Of a DNA stretch of 64,000 nt, positions 10,869 to 22,829 are shown piece by piece. Position 1 is the stretch's first letter. The number at the start of each line of letters is the position of its first letter. The stretch is from Ypsolopha sequella. Lineage: Eukaryota; Arthropoda; Insecta; Lepidoptera; Ypsolophidae. Position numbers and translations under genes: made by a program. Location: positions 1,612,001-1,676,000 of the forward strand of contig OW203991.1 of the NCBI GenBank assembly GCA_934047225.1, read 5' to 3'. A model generated the notes under the pieces. The model was not told the origin of the DNA. It made no database searches and was given only the letters and a program-made list of their open reading frames with translations.

Positions 10869-11039
10869 TACACTTGAATATGTAAAATGAAAATATAGGA
10901 ATAAGGAATAAATAATATTATAAATATATGCAATACATATAATAAATATAGGTATGCCTACTACACATATGTATGATTATTTATTTTATTGTTTTTTTTC
11001 GTTCCTGCTAAGATTTATTAGGTAATATATAGCCGTACC

Positions 11040-11350
11040 CAGGGCTATATTCAGCTCCCTCCGCCGCCGCGGCGGACGCCTTGCAGCAGGTTGTCAGTAA
11101 GTGGGATCTAACCAGTGTATCAACGCAAGTCGCCTCCCACACCTACGATCTGCCACATTCCCATGGCATCAAAGTCATTCCGTCGGGCCTCTTGCCATCG
11201 TCCCGAGAGAGCTCGTACGGTTCCGAAATAGCTGGATACGTTGCTACTCGCAAGGACCCGGCGGATGATATCGTTCAGATCGGCGAGGCGGCCGGCGCTG
11301 AATTGGCAGGACAGATCGTGGTGACCAAGTGCAGGCTTATATTGTGTGAA
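11040..11350 (-). pseudogene. Non-LTR retrotransposon fragment (C-terminal region)
   Basis: On the minus strand, [29 protein letters not shown] and, after frame breaks, [12 protein letters not shown] and an alanine-rich stretch follow the same order as the LINE at 55500-55760 ([31 protein letters not shown]). It is a short, decayed piece of the same C-terminal region, downstream of the reverse transcriptase domain. Confidence 0.75.
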
Positions 11351-11449
11351 CAAAGTTTTTTCGGAAGTGACGTACAATTTCTGAACATGCAAAATGCAAA
11401 CACAGAAGTATACACTTCAAAAATAATTTGTGATGACATGTCTTAGGAA

Positions 11450-12540
11450 AGAAAGGTCTAACCTCCATTTCTTTTGGGACCGTAGACAAGTGTTTGTATT
11501 CGACTCCTCTGTATAAACCTTTATGGGTATTTCATAGAATATTATTGCTCTAAGAGGTATTTAGATACCATAGACAAAAGTAGAGATCTAAAAATAGTTT
11601 GGTGCAAACCACTTAGTATGAACACTTGTGCAGGAATTATGTAACACATTTACAATGAATTACTGCAGAGAGCCAGTCTATGTAGTACATTCCGAACACC
11701 TGGTACCACGCAGCGTACTTAATATTCTCAACCCGGCCACTTTACAGGTTAAGACGAATAGAAATCAGATATAACCGAAACTCTTACTAAACTGCAGTCA
11801 AATTATCCACTCTATAGAGTTTCAGAACTACTATCTTGCACCAGAACGTAACTAAAGGTTCCACAAACTCTACGACAAAGGTTCCACAAACTCTACGACG
11901 AAGGAACTCCACTAATGTCATGATTTAACATTAACTCTTATCGCGTTTCCACACAAAACGCTGCAAAATTAATGCAAATGTCAGTTACTGCACAAAGTTT
12001 TGTGAACTACCCTCTCCCCCTCGTGCCGTTTGACCTCAACGTGAGTAGTGGAGCCAACTGTTACTGGTTCAAATTGCAGAATAATAGCACAAAAAGTAGT
12101 TTACCACGGGTGACCGTGTTGGTCATGCAGAGCTCAGTAATATTATTTCGAAATTGGACATACTAGGTTGTATTGCAGTGACGGCTGTGGGACATAAGGG
12201 TACGACAAAACAGAAATGGAATCATACGCAGATGCAAAACACCACGAATGTCGCCAAATTTGTGATATGTTTGGTTGCATAAATTTACTCCGAAAAATAT
12301 TAATGAGTTCCTTGGATTATATATTATGTTTTTATACCAAAATCCATACTACAATTTTTATAATTGTGCATTACATGCTAAAAATCAATCAGAAACAAAT
12401 TTCTTGTTAACAAATATTTAGAAAAAATTCCTCGGGCCAGGATGTGAATCTGCAACCTAATAGAACGGGTTTTATTGCAATAATATAAATGGCATTTGTA
12501 TATACATGTATAATTATTTTTATTGGTGAATTGACAAAGA
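11450..12540. other. Unassigned sequence
   Basis: No recognisable element. A short tandem duplication AAGGTTCCACAAACTCTACG occurs at 11855 and 11879. Confidence 0.4.
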
Positions 12541-12541
12541 A

Positions 12542-12930
12542 ATTTACAAACTCGGTGGCCCAGCACCGGTGGTAGAGCTGATACTGGGCTCGACTGTGGA
12601 GGTACCACCATCTTACTTGGAGACCCCCTCGAAGCAATTCGGGGGAGATTAAGAGGACGGCTCACAGGCAAAAAACCAGGAGGCCCACCATGCCTGGAAC
12701 CGATGGAAGGCGGGATGTTCATCCCCAATAGCCACGCCTTATATGGAACAGACTGGTGACGGTCAGCGGCGTCACTAGTGCGAGGGTTCCAGCACCGCGC
12801 TCACCAACCCGCCTGCCCAGCGTGTGTAAGTATGGGCAATTCTTCCAGGATGACCGCCGGGAGTGGCAAAGTCCTGGAAAGGCTTATGTCCAGCAGTGGA
12901 CGAACTAGGCTGATGGATGTATGATCTTAT
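12542..12930 (+). mobile_element. LINE 3'-region fragment, copy 1 of a pair
   Basis: About 380 bp that closely match 19855-20205 in the same orientation (GGTAGAGCTGATACTGGG, CTTACTTGGAGACCCC, TATATGGAACAGACTGGTG, GTGTGTAAGTATGGGCAATT). It ends with GGCTTATGTCCAGCAGTGG followed by ACGAACTAGGCTGATGGATG, the 3' signature shared with 19100-19140. The TCCAGCAGTGGACG motif is familiar from lepidopteran non-LTR elements. No continuous coding frame remains. Confidence 0.7.
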
Positions 12931-12935
12931 ACTCG

Positions 12936-14340
12936 TCTGTTTAGTTCTGTTAATCTAAGAATCTTTGTATGGAGTAAACCAGGTGAGTTTTCTGTCAATT
13001 ATAGCACACAGCACAGGCAACATGTAGGTCCGTGAATCACACTGGTTAAAACGCAAAAAGCCCCGGATTTTGCAGTTTTTTGTTACGAGCGTGCCGTTCT
13101 AGTAAGTGGGTATTGATGTTTTTATATGACTGTGTCGGGAATTTTAGTTGCTGTTTATTACAGCTTGATGCTGTGTCGTTTAATTTTCAGCGCAAAAAGA
13201 GTTCTCAAATCTGTTGAGTGTATGCAATACGAGCATAAAACGGTGAACTAATAAATATTTAAAATATTAATTCGGCTTACGAGTCACAAGTATGGATAAC
13301 TTTGCTACTCAGCCGTTTTAGTAACAGCGTTATGGTAAATACGTTTGATCTTCTCTCGAGAAACTCTCTAGGTAACAGTAAAACCGATTCTAAAAGTTTG
13401 TAGACACTCAGACATTGTATTTTAGTAGAGAAGAGACAAATACAATATCGCTCTTTTAGTTTTTGATATAACTATGTGCCAACCCTGGACTGATTTTATA
13501 AAATAAAAAACTGGTCAAGTGTGGGTAGGACTTAATAATAATAATACTCGTAATAAAATTCTTTATTGCACAGAATAAAATTATCGTACAAAGGCGAGCT
13601 TAATACTAATTAGTATTTTTTACAAACTAGTCTAGGACTAGAACTTAGACTCTGAGGGTTCCGTACTGTTTAAAAGACAAACTTATTCCACTTGAAGTTA
13701 TAAATGACCTAACTTAACTTGACACTTACGATCTATTCAACTATATTTTTATGAAGGGTTGAATAGAAAGTTATTAATTATTATTAGACAATAATAATTA
13801 ATTACTTTTTAAGAAATTTAGGCAAGAGTGCACGGAGAAATCTATCTGCTCCAACGCTTTCATTTAACACTTGTCTATCCTGCTCAGTGGAAGCGGGCCG
13901 CTCGGAAATCTCGCGATTTCAAAGTGTTTTGTTTATTATTTTGGAATGAGAGAATGGGTTTTTAATATGACGGCCGTTTTATATCTCATTTTGTACCACT
14001 TTTATTTTGGTTTAAGTTTTATTGTCCAAAACGTAAATAACTCAAATAAAATTATATTTAGGCCTATCTTTGCGATTTTATTCGATGTAGGGAAGGGCAA
14101 GTAATCGCGTATCGAACGGCCGAAATATTGTTCAAATATATTAGGTACATAATATTTTTCAAAAATTTATTCTTAAAATATCATGGTTTAAAATGAGAGA
14201 AAATTTGAAGAACCCCCCCTTAAATACCTTTTAGTAATTTTCTGACAGACTAACAACAAAGTAAACCTACAACGGTTTGTTTTTTTTTTCAATTTGTGGT
14301 ACGAAACCCTAAAAAGTGAAATATTAAGTTCAAAATCAAT
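12936..14340. other. Unassigned; includes short LINE tail remnant
   Basis: Around 13548-13640 AATAAAATTCTTTATTGCAC and ACAAAGGCGAGCTTAATAC resemble the 3' end of a LINE in minus orientation; a similar motif is at 59725-59775. ATTAATTATTATTAG..AATAATAATTAAT near 13772 is a small AT palindrome. A GGGTTCCGTACTG motif occurs at about 13657. No gene seen. Confidence 0.4.
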
Positions 14341-14470
14341 CAATAAAATATTCGTTTAGTTTGTATATATTTATTTTTAGGTGTTTGATTTGTTTGAGTT
14401 TTTAATGTTTTATGGGATTATTTAGTTTTAAATGCAAGTAACTTTTTTTTTATTCAATTTTAATACGGTA
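14340..14470 (+). mobile_element. LINE 3' UTR fragment
   Basis: ATGTTTTATGGGATTATTTAG and TTTTAAATGCAAGTAACTTTT match the sequence directly after the LINE coding end at 56060-56120 (ATGTTTTATAGGATTATTTAG, TTTTAAACTCAAGTTACTTTT). This is therefore an isolated 3' end of the same family. Confidence 0.6.
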
Positions 14471-16425
14471 ATATTACGTAATATACCGGCTTACAAGTTC
14501 CCTATAAAAAAAAAATAGAAAAAATTAAAAGATATAAAAGTGAATTTTATTATTCAAGTTGTTTCAAAAGTTTTTCGTTGGAAGTGGTTCAGTGTAATTA
14601 GTAGACCGTTTGGTTTAATTTTATGAGCACGTCATTGATACACCCAATATAGATATACTATAGCAAAACGTAGTACACGTCTACCTACCTTGTTAACACA
14701 ATTTATATTCGTAATATCATAGTGTAAAATTAAGAGTCACTCCTGTCGTTTCAAATAAATGGCTCAGCAAACCGTACTGTAGAATAAACTAGAATACAGA
14801 GATACTACACCGACCAGGACAACTTTACTCTTAGCACGTAGTAATAGAGTATATTATTGCCTGTGTAGTAGTCTAATTGCCACAGGATTCTCGTACCTAT
14901 AAACATTTATGAGGCGTAGACGGACTGGCTGCAAATTGCCACGTCGTTCATACTCGGTTCACAGGAGGACGCATCTTGAATTACATGTCAGTTTACCTGC
15001 GCTGGCTAGTGTCTGGATTTTATGTCAGTAGATTATAGTTTTTACCTATATATAGGTATAGTAAATAACACAATATTGTGTTAACAAGAATTCAGAAATA
15101 CGAACAAGTCAGTAAGTAGGATACGCGCTCTAAATCATGAGAAACGGGTTTCAACATTTTCAATTATTGGGCTACTATTTATTCTGGCGATACTTAGGGT
15201 TCCTGCGTACACAATTACAATCGGTACAAAATTAGGGATAAAGTAAAGGGTCGAGAAGGACATATAATACGATTCAACCTGAAAAGATGCTTCCGAGGGA
15301 TTTTCCAGTTCCCTATAGTATATAGTGCCATAAATGTTAAAAGTGATAGATGTCAAAACGGACAGATTTCGAAAATGACAGATGTCAAAATTTGTATATT
15401 TCAAAATTGATAAATTTGGAATCTGTCGCTGAAATTGGCCAATTCCCATCTTCGGCTTCATAAAAACATAATCAACGCTGGCGAAGCCGCGGACTTAATG
15501 GATAATAATTATGATAACTACTTTTTCATAACACATGAGCGTGATCCTTAACATATATCCATCATCAGTTAATTAAATAAGCTCTTCTTAAAGCGAAATT
15601 AATTTTCCAACAATATCGTGAAATTGAATATTTTATTAAATTCAAGTGATACAATTAAAGTGATTTTAGTGATCACGTAATTATTCTCGTCATGGCCGTT
15701 ATACAACGAAAATAATTATGAGAAATTTAAGTTATTTAACTACATAACATGCAGCATAGTATGTGGTATGGACTTTTCTTTTAGGAGGACCACTAAGAAA
15801 GTAAAAATCTTGGAAAGGTCTATGTCCAGCAGTGGATGAATAAGGCTAGATGTGTATATTGTATACTTACTTCACAGTCTAAGTATATCTCACTCAATTT
15901 ATTTTAATTTACCAGTGTTTTTTATAATATAAAATATCAAAATATTATTTTATGCAGATAATTTAGCGTACCCAAAATTAGTGAATGTACGCCATTAAAA
16001 TGCATTCATTCTAAAAAAAGGACCTTCTTAAAAGCTTTCATATTATCAGCCGGCTTCTCTTCTTCCTCGCTTTTCATTAATTACCGTCTAAGCACTCCTC
16101 ATTGTACAATGAGAGACAAAAACAACATTCCCACTCAAAAATAACACTGCAGTTATGCCTCAGAAATGTTTAAATTGTAAAATAAACTGCAACTACGGAA
16201 ACTTTAATGGAATTGTGCAACATTTCAGTAAACCTCCAAGAAATTTCCTACTAACTTTGTTATGACAGGTGAATATTCGGTTTGTACTTGGTACTGAACA
16301 GTATCCACACCGCCAAATTATTCCTGTAGATGGCGCATCGTCGATCCGGCCATGAAAATCTGTCATTGAGCACAAGCAAAAGCGTCCTATAATTCTAGTC
16401 TTATACGACTTCAAGTTATGTAACA
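14471..16425. other. Unassigned; one short LINE-end fragment
   Basis: At 15785-15850 AGGAGGACCACTAAGAAAG..AATCTTGGAAAGG followed by TCTATGTCCAGCAGTGGATG is a degraded copy of the LINE 3' signature. Elsewhere I see nothing supportable. A minus-strand frame at 15461-15135 overlaps repeated GACAGATGTCAAAA motifs and lacks coding character. Confidence 0.4.
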
Positions 16426-16429
16426 GTTA

Positions 16430-16699
16430 TACAACGTGTAACAGAAATATGTAACCATATTTGAAGAGCTTATTCAGTCAATGGTATAGAACAACTTTTA
16501 CTATGGAACAAACATTGTATCTCAAAAAAAAAAAATTAACTGTTTCATAGAAAAATGCAATCCCGCTCGGCCGAAATATATGGAAGGGCAGATTTTTTTT
16601 TGAGATTTCGGTGTTGCTCCATAGTAAAAGTTGTTCTATACCATTGACTGAGTAAGCTCTTCAAATTAATATGGTTACACCTTTCTGTTACACGTTGTA
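16430..16699. mobile_element. Foldback MITE, family A, copy 1
   Basis: Left arm TACAACGTGTAACAGAAA..CATATTTGAAGAGCTTATT..AATGGTATAGAACAAC pairs with a right arm of about 85 bp ending GTTACACGTTGTA. TA dinucleotides flank both ends, as for Tc1/mariner-type insertion. The middle contains ATGCAATCCCGCTCGGCCG. Other copies: 41181-42050 (interrupted) and 45421-45653. Confidence 0.85.
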
Positions 16700-17179
16700 T
16701 AGTGGTATTTTCCTAACTATCACATTGTATAGACGTTTATCTTAAGACGTTTCAGTCGCGTGATTGTAATGTCTTATTTTATATAGATTACTTAAATAAA
16801 CTTTTTAAGACTTATTTATACGACGTCATATAAAAGCGTTATTATATGAGCTGCAAAGCCGTTTTTGTGACTAATTAAATATATGGAAGGGCAGATTTTT
16901 TTTTGAGATTTCGGTGTTGCTCCATAGTAAAAGTTGTTCTATACTATTGACTGAGTAAGCTCTTCAAATTAATATGGTTACACCTTTCTGTTACACGTTG
17001 TATAGTGGTATTTTCCTAACTGTCACATTGTATAGACGTTTATCTTAAGACGTTTCAGTCGCGTGATTGTAATGTCTTATTATATATAGATTACTTAAAT
17101 AAACTTTTTTAAGACTTATTTATACGACGTCATATAAAAGCGTTATTATATGAGCTGTAAAGCCGTTTTTGTAAATAAT
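16574..17179. repeat. 303-bp tandem duplication including half of MITE A
   Basis: The segment beginning AAATATATGGAAGGGCAG at 16574 begins again at 16877. Both copies contain the MITE right arm plus about 175 bp of flank (GACGTTTATCTTAAGACG, AGTCGCGTGATTGTAATG). Only a few differences separate them, so the duplication is recent relative to MITE insertion. Confidence 0.95.
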
Positions 17180-17645
17180 TAATACGACGTCACATAATGG
17201 TGTCATTGTAAAGGTTGAATAAACGTTTTCATGACTATTTTTATGGCATTTTGTATTGGAGAAAAACAGTAGGAAAATCTTAGCACACACAACGACAAAG
17301 TTTGACATAGCCAGGCCTTAGTTATTATTGGATAATAATAAAGCCTTCGAAAAACAAATCCCAGGGAACTGCTGCACACTGTTATACTATCTGAGCAGCG
17401 GCAAATTAATATAGTTTTCGAAAAATTTGCTAATTTAACTGTGTAACATCTACCGACAAAATAAATTAAATATAGCAAACTAAAATTTCTCACGACCACC
17501 TGGTTTAAATAGTTCCGAATAAATTACTAAACTTCCGAAAGAACTTACCGAATAAACTATGAACCAAAAGTCAAAAATAGGTACGACGACGAGCGAAGCG
17601 AGGAGGAGCATGTTAGGTTCTCATGTAAGATTAAATAAGGAGCCA
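17180..17645. other. Unassigned AT-rich sequence
   Basis: No element recognised apart from ACGACGAGCGAAGCGAGGAGG at 17582-17603, a motif type also found near 32965 (ACGACGAGTGGAGCGAAGCGG). Confidence 0.35.
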
Positions 17646-17649
17646 AGTA

Positions 17650-18690
17650 CTTGCTCGTAAATTTGAACATATAGGAATAAGAGGCCCCGCCCTTAATCTG
17701 GTAAAAGACTTTCTTCACGAAAGACAGCAACAAGTAGCACTAAAAAATGGACAAGTAAAGTCAACACAAAACACTTCTGAAATAGGCGTACCTCAAGGAT
17801 CAGCTCTTGCAAATTTATCGTTCTTAGTTCAAATAAATGACCTACCTAACATAGTAAATGGAGATATCTACATCTTTGCTGATGACGCATGTGATATTTT
17901 AACAAGTAACTGCACATCCAACCTAGAAATTGAAATCTATAGAGATATATCTAACCTACAGAACTGGTTTAAGGTGAATGGTTTGGTGTTAAACCTATCA
18001 AAAACTTAGTTACTTTATTTCAACATAGGTGGCCCTCCTCCTAGACCTCTATCAATAAATATAAATGGCGATATTCTAAAGCAGATAATACATACAAAAT
18101 TCCTAGGCATAATAGTAGACTCTGCTCTCACTTGGGAACCTCACATCTAAGCGGTGCATGTTTCGCGCTCCGTCGTCTGTCCGCAATACTCCCAACTAAA
18201 GAATTACGCTCTTGCTACTTCTCACTCTTCCACTCCGTGCTGTGCTACGGGTTGGAGCTGCTGCGGAGATGCTGCTGAGTGTGAACGTCCTTTCATACTG
18301 CAAAAAAGAGCTATCAGAATACATTCTCATGTACCTCTGGACGAACACGCTAAACCTTTATTTATAAAACTAAAAATTTTAACCATCACTTCACAATACA
18401 TCTACAACGTTTCAAAGTTTGTGAAAGAAAATCCAGATACATTTCCAACAAAGGCAACTTTCCAATTCTACCTAACCCGCCATTCTAATAAACTCCATAT
18501 ACCAAAACATAATTTATCTAAATCCACCAAGTCCGTCTATATAGCAGGATCTAAAATATACAATGCACTTCCTAATGAAATCAAATCTTGTAAAAAAACA
18601 CAACATTCCTAACTAAACTAAGAGCATGGCTATTAAAAAAAGCGTTCTATGGTATTAAGGAATATTACACTTCAACAAATACAAAATAAA
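17650..18690 (+). pseudogene. Non-LTR retrotransposon reverse transcriptase fragment
   Basis: Conceptual translation shows RT motifs in order: HIGIRGPALNLVKDFL, then GVPQGSALANLSFLVQIND, then the catalytic box IFADDA (17875-17890), then NGLVLNLSKT and TKFLGIIVDSALTWEPHI. After frame breaks it continues LQKRAIRIHS, KILTITSQYIYN, HIPKHNLSKSTK, KIYNALPNEIKS and, one frame over, TKLRAWLLKKAFYG. An in-frame TAG near 18008 and several frameshifts (about 18150, 18605) kill it. The 5' half of the RT and the endonuclease are absent. The type resembles jockey/CR1-like arthropod LINEs; I cannot place it further. Confidence 0.85.
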
Positions 18691-18794
18691 CCAAAAATTA
18701 AATACTTAGGTAATAAGAAAATACCGTAAAATACTATAATTACCTAAAGAATGTTATTCATAAAAATATTTTAATATTAAGTAGAACGTTTTAA

Positions 18795-19145
18795 TGTTAA
18801 GTAAAATAGGAGCGGGCTATGATTGGGATATCTTTGATGGATAAAATCCGTCAGAGATCGAAGGTGACTGACGTAGCCTGCCGAATCAGTAAGTTGAAGT
18901 GGCAGTAGACTGGCCATATTTTTTGCCGACGTGATAACCGTTGGGGCCGTAAGGCATTGTGGAATGGAGACCACGTACAGCAAAGCGCAGCGTAGGCCGC
19001 CCTCGTGCCCGCTGGACTGACGATCTGAAGGACGTTGCGGGTGGGGCGGCTGGATGAGGATGACTGAGGACCGCCAAGAGTGGCATAATATTGGGAGGCC
19101 TATGTCCAGCAGTGGACGAATACGGGCTGATGGATGGATATATTT
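18795..19145 (+). pseudogene. Second LINE type: C-terminal end and 3' signature
   Basis: Reads ERAMIGISLMDKIRQRSK, VTDVACRISKLKWQ, a stop, TGHIFCRRDNRWGRKAL and, after frame breaks, PRVP-like and tryptophan-containing pieces. This is the pattern of the C-terminus of the common lepidopteran endonuclease-reverse transcriptase elements. It ends GGAGGCCTATGTCCAGCAG and ACGAATACGGGCTGATGG. Confidence 0.75.
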
Positions 19146-19184
19146 TCTGTCAGTTGTCTATCATTGTATAATCGAGGGAAATTG

Positions 19185-19735
19185 CACAAATTCAAATTCA
19201 AATAGTTTATTTTGTAAAGTGGGTAGACATAATACACTTTTCACATGTCAAATTTAATCTTATAAAGATACATTAAATAAAATAATAAACGTACATGAAC
19301 TAAATTAAAGGTTTATTTAATTTATGCAGCAATATGTATACGATTAAAATCTATAATTATACGAGGTGAAATCTAATCAACCGCCCGAACCCATACCGGA
19401 GACCCGGCCAGCGACCAGGAACATGGTTCAATGATCCCTTATTAAAAATTCCGCTCCCATTCACACTAGAATAGTTCAAATACAAATCCTAGTATAGGCA
19501 GTATAGGAGCAAAAAAAAAACATTTTCGAATTTCACCTGACGGGTCTTTTGACACCGGTCCCGATCACCAACCGAGCCCCAGCACGAATTCAGGCGGCCG
19601 ACCAAATCCCACCTTATATACACATACTAATAGTTTACATACATAAATACACGCCTACCTCCGCCCATTCGATTAGTCTTGAAGAAGGGCAAGAAATTTA
19701 GTAAGATGAAGTCCTTTTTTTTGCATATTTGTTGA
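19185..19735 (-). mobile_element. LINE 3'-UTR-type fragment with a 130-bp insertion
   Basis: From AAATTCAAATTCAAATAG (a typical inverted LINE tail) through CAACCGCCCGAACCCATACC, CCAACCGAGCCCC and CTACCTCCGCCCATTCG. The same sequence lies at 41350-41790. This copy has an extra 130 bp (19437-19566) bounded by the 4-bp repeat GATC. Confidence 0.65.
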
Positions 19736-19854
19736 GTTATGCATCTCAATTTATTCAAATATAAGGAAGCTAGGCAAACTTAAATAACAGATTAACTAAT
19801 AATAAAAATAATTCCTAAAGATAAATTAATTAAAAAAAAAAAAAAAATTGACAG

Positions 19855-20205
19855 GTTAGAGCTGATGCCGGGTTCGACTGTGGAAGTACCAGCATCTTAC
19901 TTGGAGACCCCTCGAAGTAATTCGGGGGAGAGTAAGAGGACAGCTCACTGGCAAAAAACTATGAGGCCCACCATGCCTGGGACCGATGGATGGCGGTATA
20001 TCCATCCCTAATAGCCGGGTCTTATATGGAACAAACTGGTGACGGGCAGCGGCGTCACTGGTGCGAGGGTTCCGGCACTGCGCTAACCAACCCACCTGCT
20101 CAGCGTGTGTAAGTATGGGCAATTCTTCCAAGATGACCGCCGGGAGTGGCAAAGTCCTGGAAAGGATTATGTCCAGCAGTGGACGAACTGGGCTGATGGA
20201 TGGAT
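19855..20205 (+). mobile_element. LINE 3'-region fragment, copy 2
   Basis: Close match to 12542-12930, ending ATTATGTCCAGCAGTGGACG and AACTGGGCTGATGGATGG. It abuts a minus-strand LINE piece (20220-20580), so one element was inserted beside or into the other. Confidence 0.7.
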
Positions 20206-20219
20206 GGGATGAAATTAAA

Positions 20220-20580
20220 ATTATTAAATATTGTGCGACGGGGCTTCTCAGTGAGACAGTGTGATACCTGTGTTGCTTGTCCCTCGAAAAGAGGTACTTA
20301 AAGCGGTCACGCAGGTACAGAGGTGCAGAAGGGCTCGTGAGAATATTGAAAAGAACGCACAATGTGTGGTCGTTCTGAATCGGGAGAGTTCCTATTTATA
20401 TTGGGACACTTGGTCATATTTACGCAGTCCAAAAATAAACTGGTTGGCCAAGTTTTTGAGGCGTTCTAGTTTACTAAGTAACTATTTATTTGCATCCAGA
20501 ATGCAGACATCGGCATCGACGATGAGAGGTAGGAGTAGTGCTTGCGAAAGAGTTACCTTAGTTCTTTGTGAGCGCTGATT
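20220..20580 (-). pseudogene. LINE C-terminal fragment (CR1/jockey-like)
   Basis: Minus-strand pieces read VTLSQALLLPLIVDADVC, LERLKNLANQFIFGLRKYD, then one frame over LFNILTSPSAPLYLRDRF. These follow the usual order after the RT domain of arthropod LINEs (a SLL-P-ID-AD segment, LERLQNLAIRFIFGLRK, then LY-L). Frameshifts break it. The 3' part is cut off by the element at 19855-20205. Confidence 0.7.
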
Positions 20581-20764
20581 TCCCGATTATCGTTACATAT
20601 CGATTATCGATATCGATTATAATGTCGATTATCGGTCCTGAGTGCGCTATTAAAAACAAGTACAGAAAATCATAGATTTCAGGTCTGATAAATGCAAAAT
20701 GGGGTGCTCAATCTGACATTATTATGCACCCTAAAGAGTGGAAAGTATTGTCTAACTCTAACAT

Positions 20765-20866
20765 GTGTCGCTATCGCTTTCAAAGATAACGTGATTGGCT
20801 AGAAATGACATTACTTATTGACACATACTTTCTAGCCAATCACAGTACTTTTAAAAGCGATAGCGA
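20765..20866. repeat. Foldback, about 40-bp arms
   Basis: TCGCTATCGCTTTCAAAG..CGTGATTGGCTAGAAA on the left faces TTTCTAGCCAATCACAGTAC and AAAGCGATAGCGA on the right. Confidence 0.8.
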
Positions 20867-22025
20867 TATATATTGAAGTTTGATTATAAGGCCCCTGGAC
20901 AGAATTACCCCCAATACCTATCGGTATTTTGATTATTAAATCGTGCTTGGGCGTAAATTGTTGTAAGGAAAAAAAGCCCTCCCTGAAATCCAAGTAAATT
21001 ATACAGAATTAGTCGGCAGCATGCTAGCATGCGCGGTATGCGGCCATCTTGACTCGAGGTCAGGGGTTATTGTAGAGAGCGAGATAAACAACTATAATAT
21101 CACGTTTCTTATAAGAAAAATATTATATAATATATTCGTGTTGTGAGTACATATAGCAGACGTATTGCATTTTGGCCTTATACTGTCACGTGTATAGAAT
21201 GAAATAAACAAAATAAATAAATATACATCTGTGTATAGATCTGTCACAGATATAATGCGGATATAAAATATAGCCGACCGACCGGAAGTGCTCTGTACCT
21301 TTACTAGAGAATATAAACTTTTACCGAAGAGTGTTGATAACTAATATGCACTTTATTTAATACTGTATTATTTCATATAAAAATAAATTGTATAAATACT
21401 GATAACATACTCGTAGCTTATGAAGATAAAGTTGAACGGTTAACCAAACTATAATTTAAGCTACTTTAGAACCTTGTTAAAGTCAAAACGAGTGTAATAT
21501 CATCAAACATAAGTGATAAATAAAAATGGCGAAGTCGTACATTTTAAATAAAGTGGACTCTAAAATAGTCAATATATGAGATGAATCTGCAATACGTAAA
21601 CATTTTGTTGCTTAGTTTTTATTCATTTCTCTCCCTCTTATTGAAATCAAATGAACAAAGCTTTTAGCCATATACCCACTAGGATTCTCCACTAACACAG
21701 TTTCAATTTGTTTTCCGATATAAAATTCCTTCGTTTTTTATTGAATTCAATGAATTGAAATAGTCCAGTCTATAGGTATGTACGAGTAGTTAGGGTTTTG
21801 GAGTGCAGACGTTTTAAATATAGATGGCACTGTTTAAACAGCCATTAATTTTAAATCCAAATCATTTAATTTGTGACAAAAGTAAGATAAAAATTATAAA
21901 AAAAACTGTATCCAGAAGCACAGCAGTTACGTATTGCCTTATAAAGTACACTACGATCCACAAAATCTTATTAAAATTAAGAATTATTGACTTATCGTAC
22001 AAAATCGTACCTTATCAATATTTAA
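20867..22025. other. Unassigned; one 14-bp palindrome
   Basis: GCATGCTAGCATGC at about 21019-21032 is self-complementary. Nothing else supportable. Confidence 0.35.
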
Positions 22026-22027
22026 AA

Positions 22028-22319
22028 AACCGGCCAAGGGTTCCGTACCATTATCTATAAAAACGCCAAAAAAACATGTCTGTTGTATGGAAGCCCCCTT
22101 AAATATTTATATATTCTGTTTTTTAGTATTTGTTGTTATAGCGGCAACAGAAATACATCATCTGTGAAAATTTCAACTGTCTAACTATCACGGACCTTGA
22201 GATACAGCCTGGTGACAGACGGACAGACATACGGACAGACAGACGGACAGACAGATGGACAGCAGAGTTTTAGTAATAGGGTCCCGTTGATTACCCTTTG
22301 GTTACGAAACCCTAAAAAG
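22028..22319. mobile_element. GGGTTCCGTAC family: most complete copy
   Basis: Starts ACCGGCCAAGGGTTCCGTAC and ends GGTTACGAAACCCTAAAAAG; the ends are inverted relative to each other with one mismatch and one indel. Internal landmarks: TTTCAACTGTCTAACTATCACGG, a GACGGACAGACA tract (22215-22260) and AATAGGGTCCCGTTGATTACC. This arrangement is a very common lepidopteran dispersed repeat. Fragments elsewhere in the window: 3250, 6798, 13657, 25080, 42420 and probably 35350. Confidence 0.75.
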
Positions 22320-22448
22320 TATAATATCTAGTTAGAAGAGCAAGAAAAGTTTTAAATTATTCAACACACTTGCTCGTAACGACACTCTTATTGCAATGAA
22401 GTTATGATCATTTTTAAACACGCGTACTTTTTTTTACTGTATATAATG

Positions 22449-22607
22449 GTATCGATTTGGCATAACACGACTTAACTTATATGACAGGACTAACCTTATT
22501 TTAAGCGTCCTATCTTTTTCTTTCTTTATCGAAAAGACAAGGATAGAACGCTTAAATTAAGTTTACTCCTGTCAAATAAGTTAAGATGTGCTACACCGAA
22601 TCGGTAC
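22449..22607. mobile_element. Foldback MITE, family B, copy 1
   Basis: Left arm ATCGATTTGGCATAACACG..CTTAACTTATATGACAGGACTAA; right arm TTTACTCCTGTCAAATAAG and ACACCGAATCGGTAC. The middle is CCTATCTTTTTC..GAAAAGACAAGGATAG. Same family as 23766-23922 and 59480-59630. Confidence 0.85.
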
Positions 22608-22829
22608 AATTATCGCATTAGTGCTCTTAACTTGACACTTTTTTTTTAGTTTTCACTCTCAGCAAAGAGTTTTTAAGAAACATGCCTGTGAAAACATTAA
22701 ATACGATAAATAAACGTTTAAATTAAATTAAATTATTTACATTTGTCATTAAATTTACTATTAATCAATTAATCTAATACATGAATATTCAGTTTTTGAC
22801 GGTTTCTTCCAAAAGCACTGACAGTTAAC

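Noticed and set aside
12378..12728. 116-codon minus-strand ORF
   Set aside because: Antisense of the LINE 3' fragment; a similar antisense frame exists in the paired copy (20362-19856), so it reflects the repeat.
15135..15461. 108-codon minus-strand ORF
   Set aside because: AT-rich codons, overlaps GACAGATGTCAAAA repeats, no domain and no splice context.
16193..16414. 73-codon minus-strand frame
   Set aside because: Some cysteines suggest a finger (CGYC..TC), but spacing fits no known domain and the flanks give no splice support.
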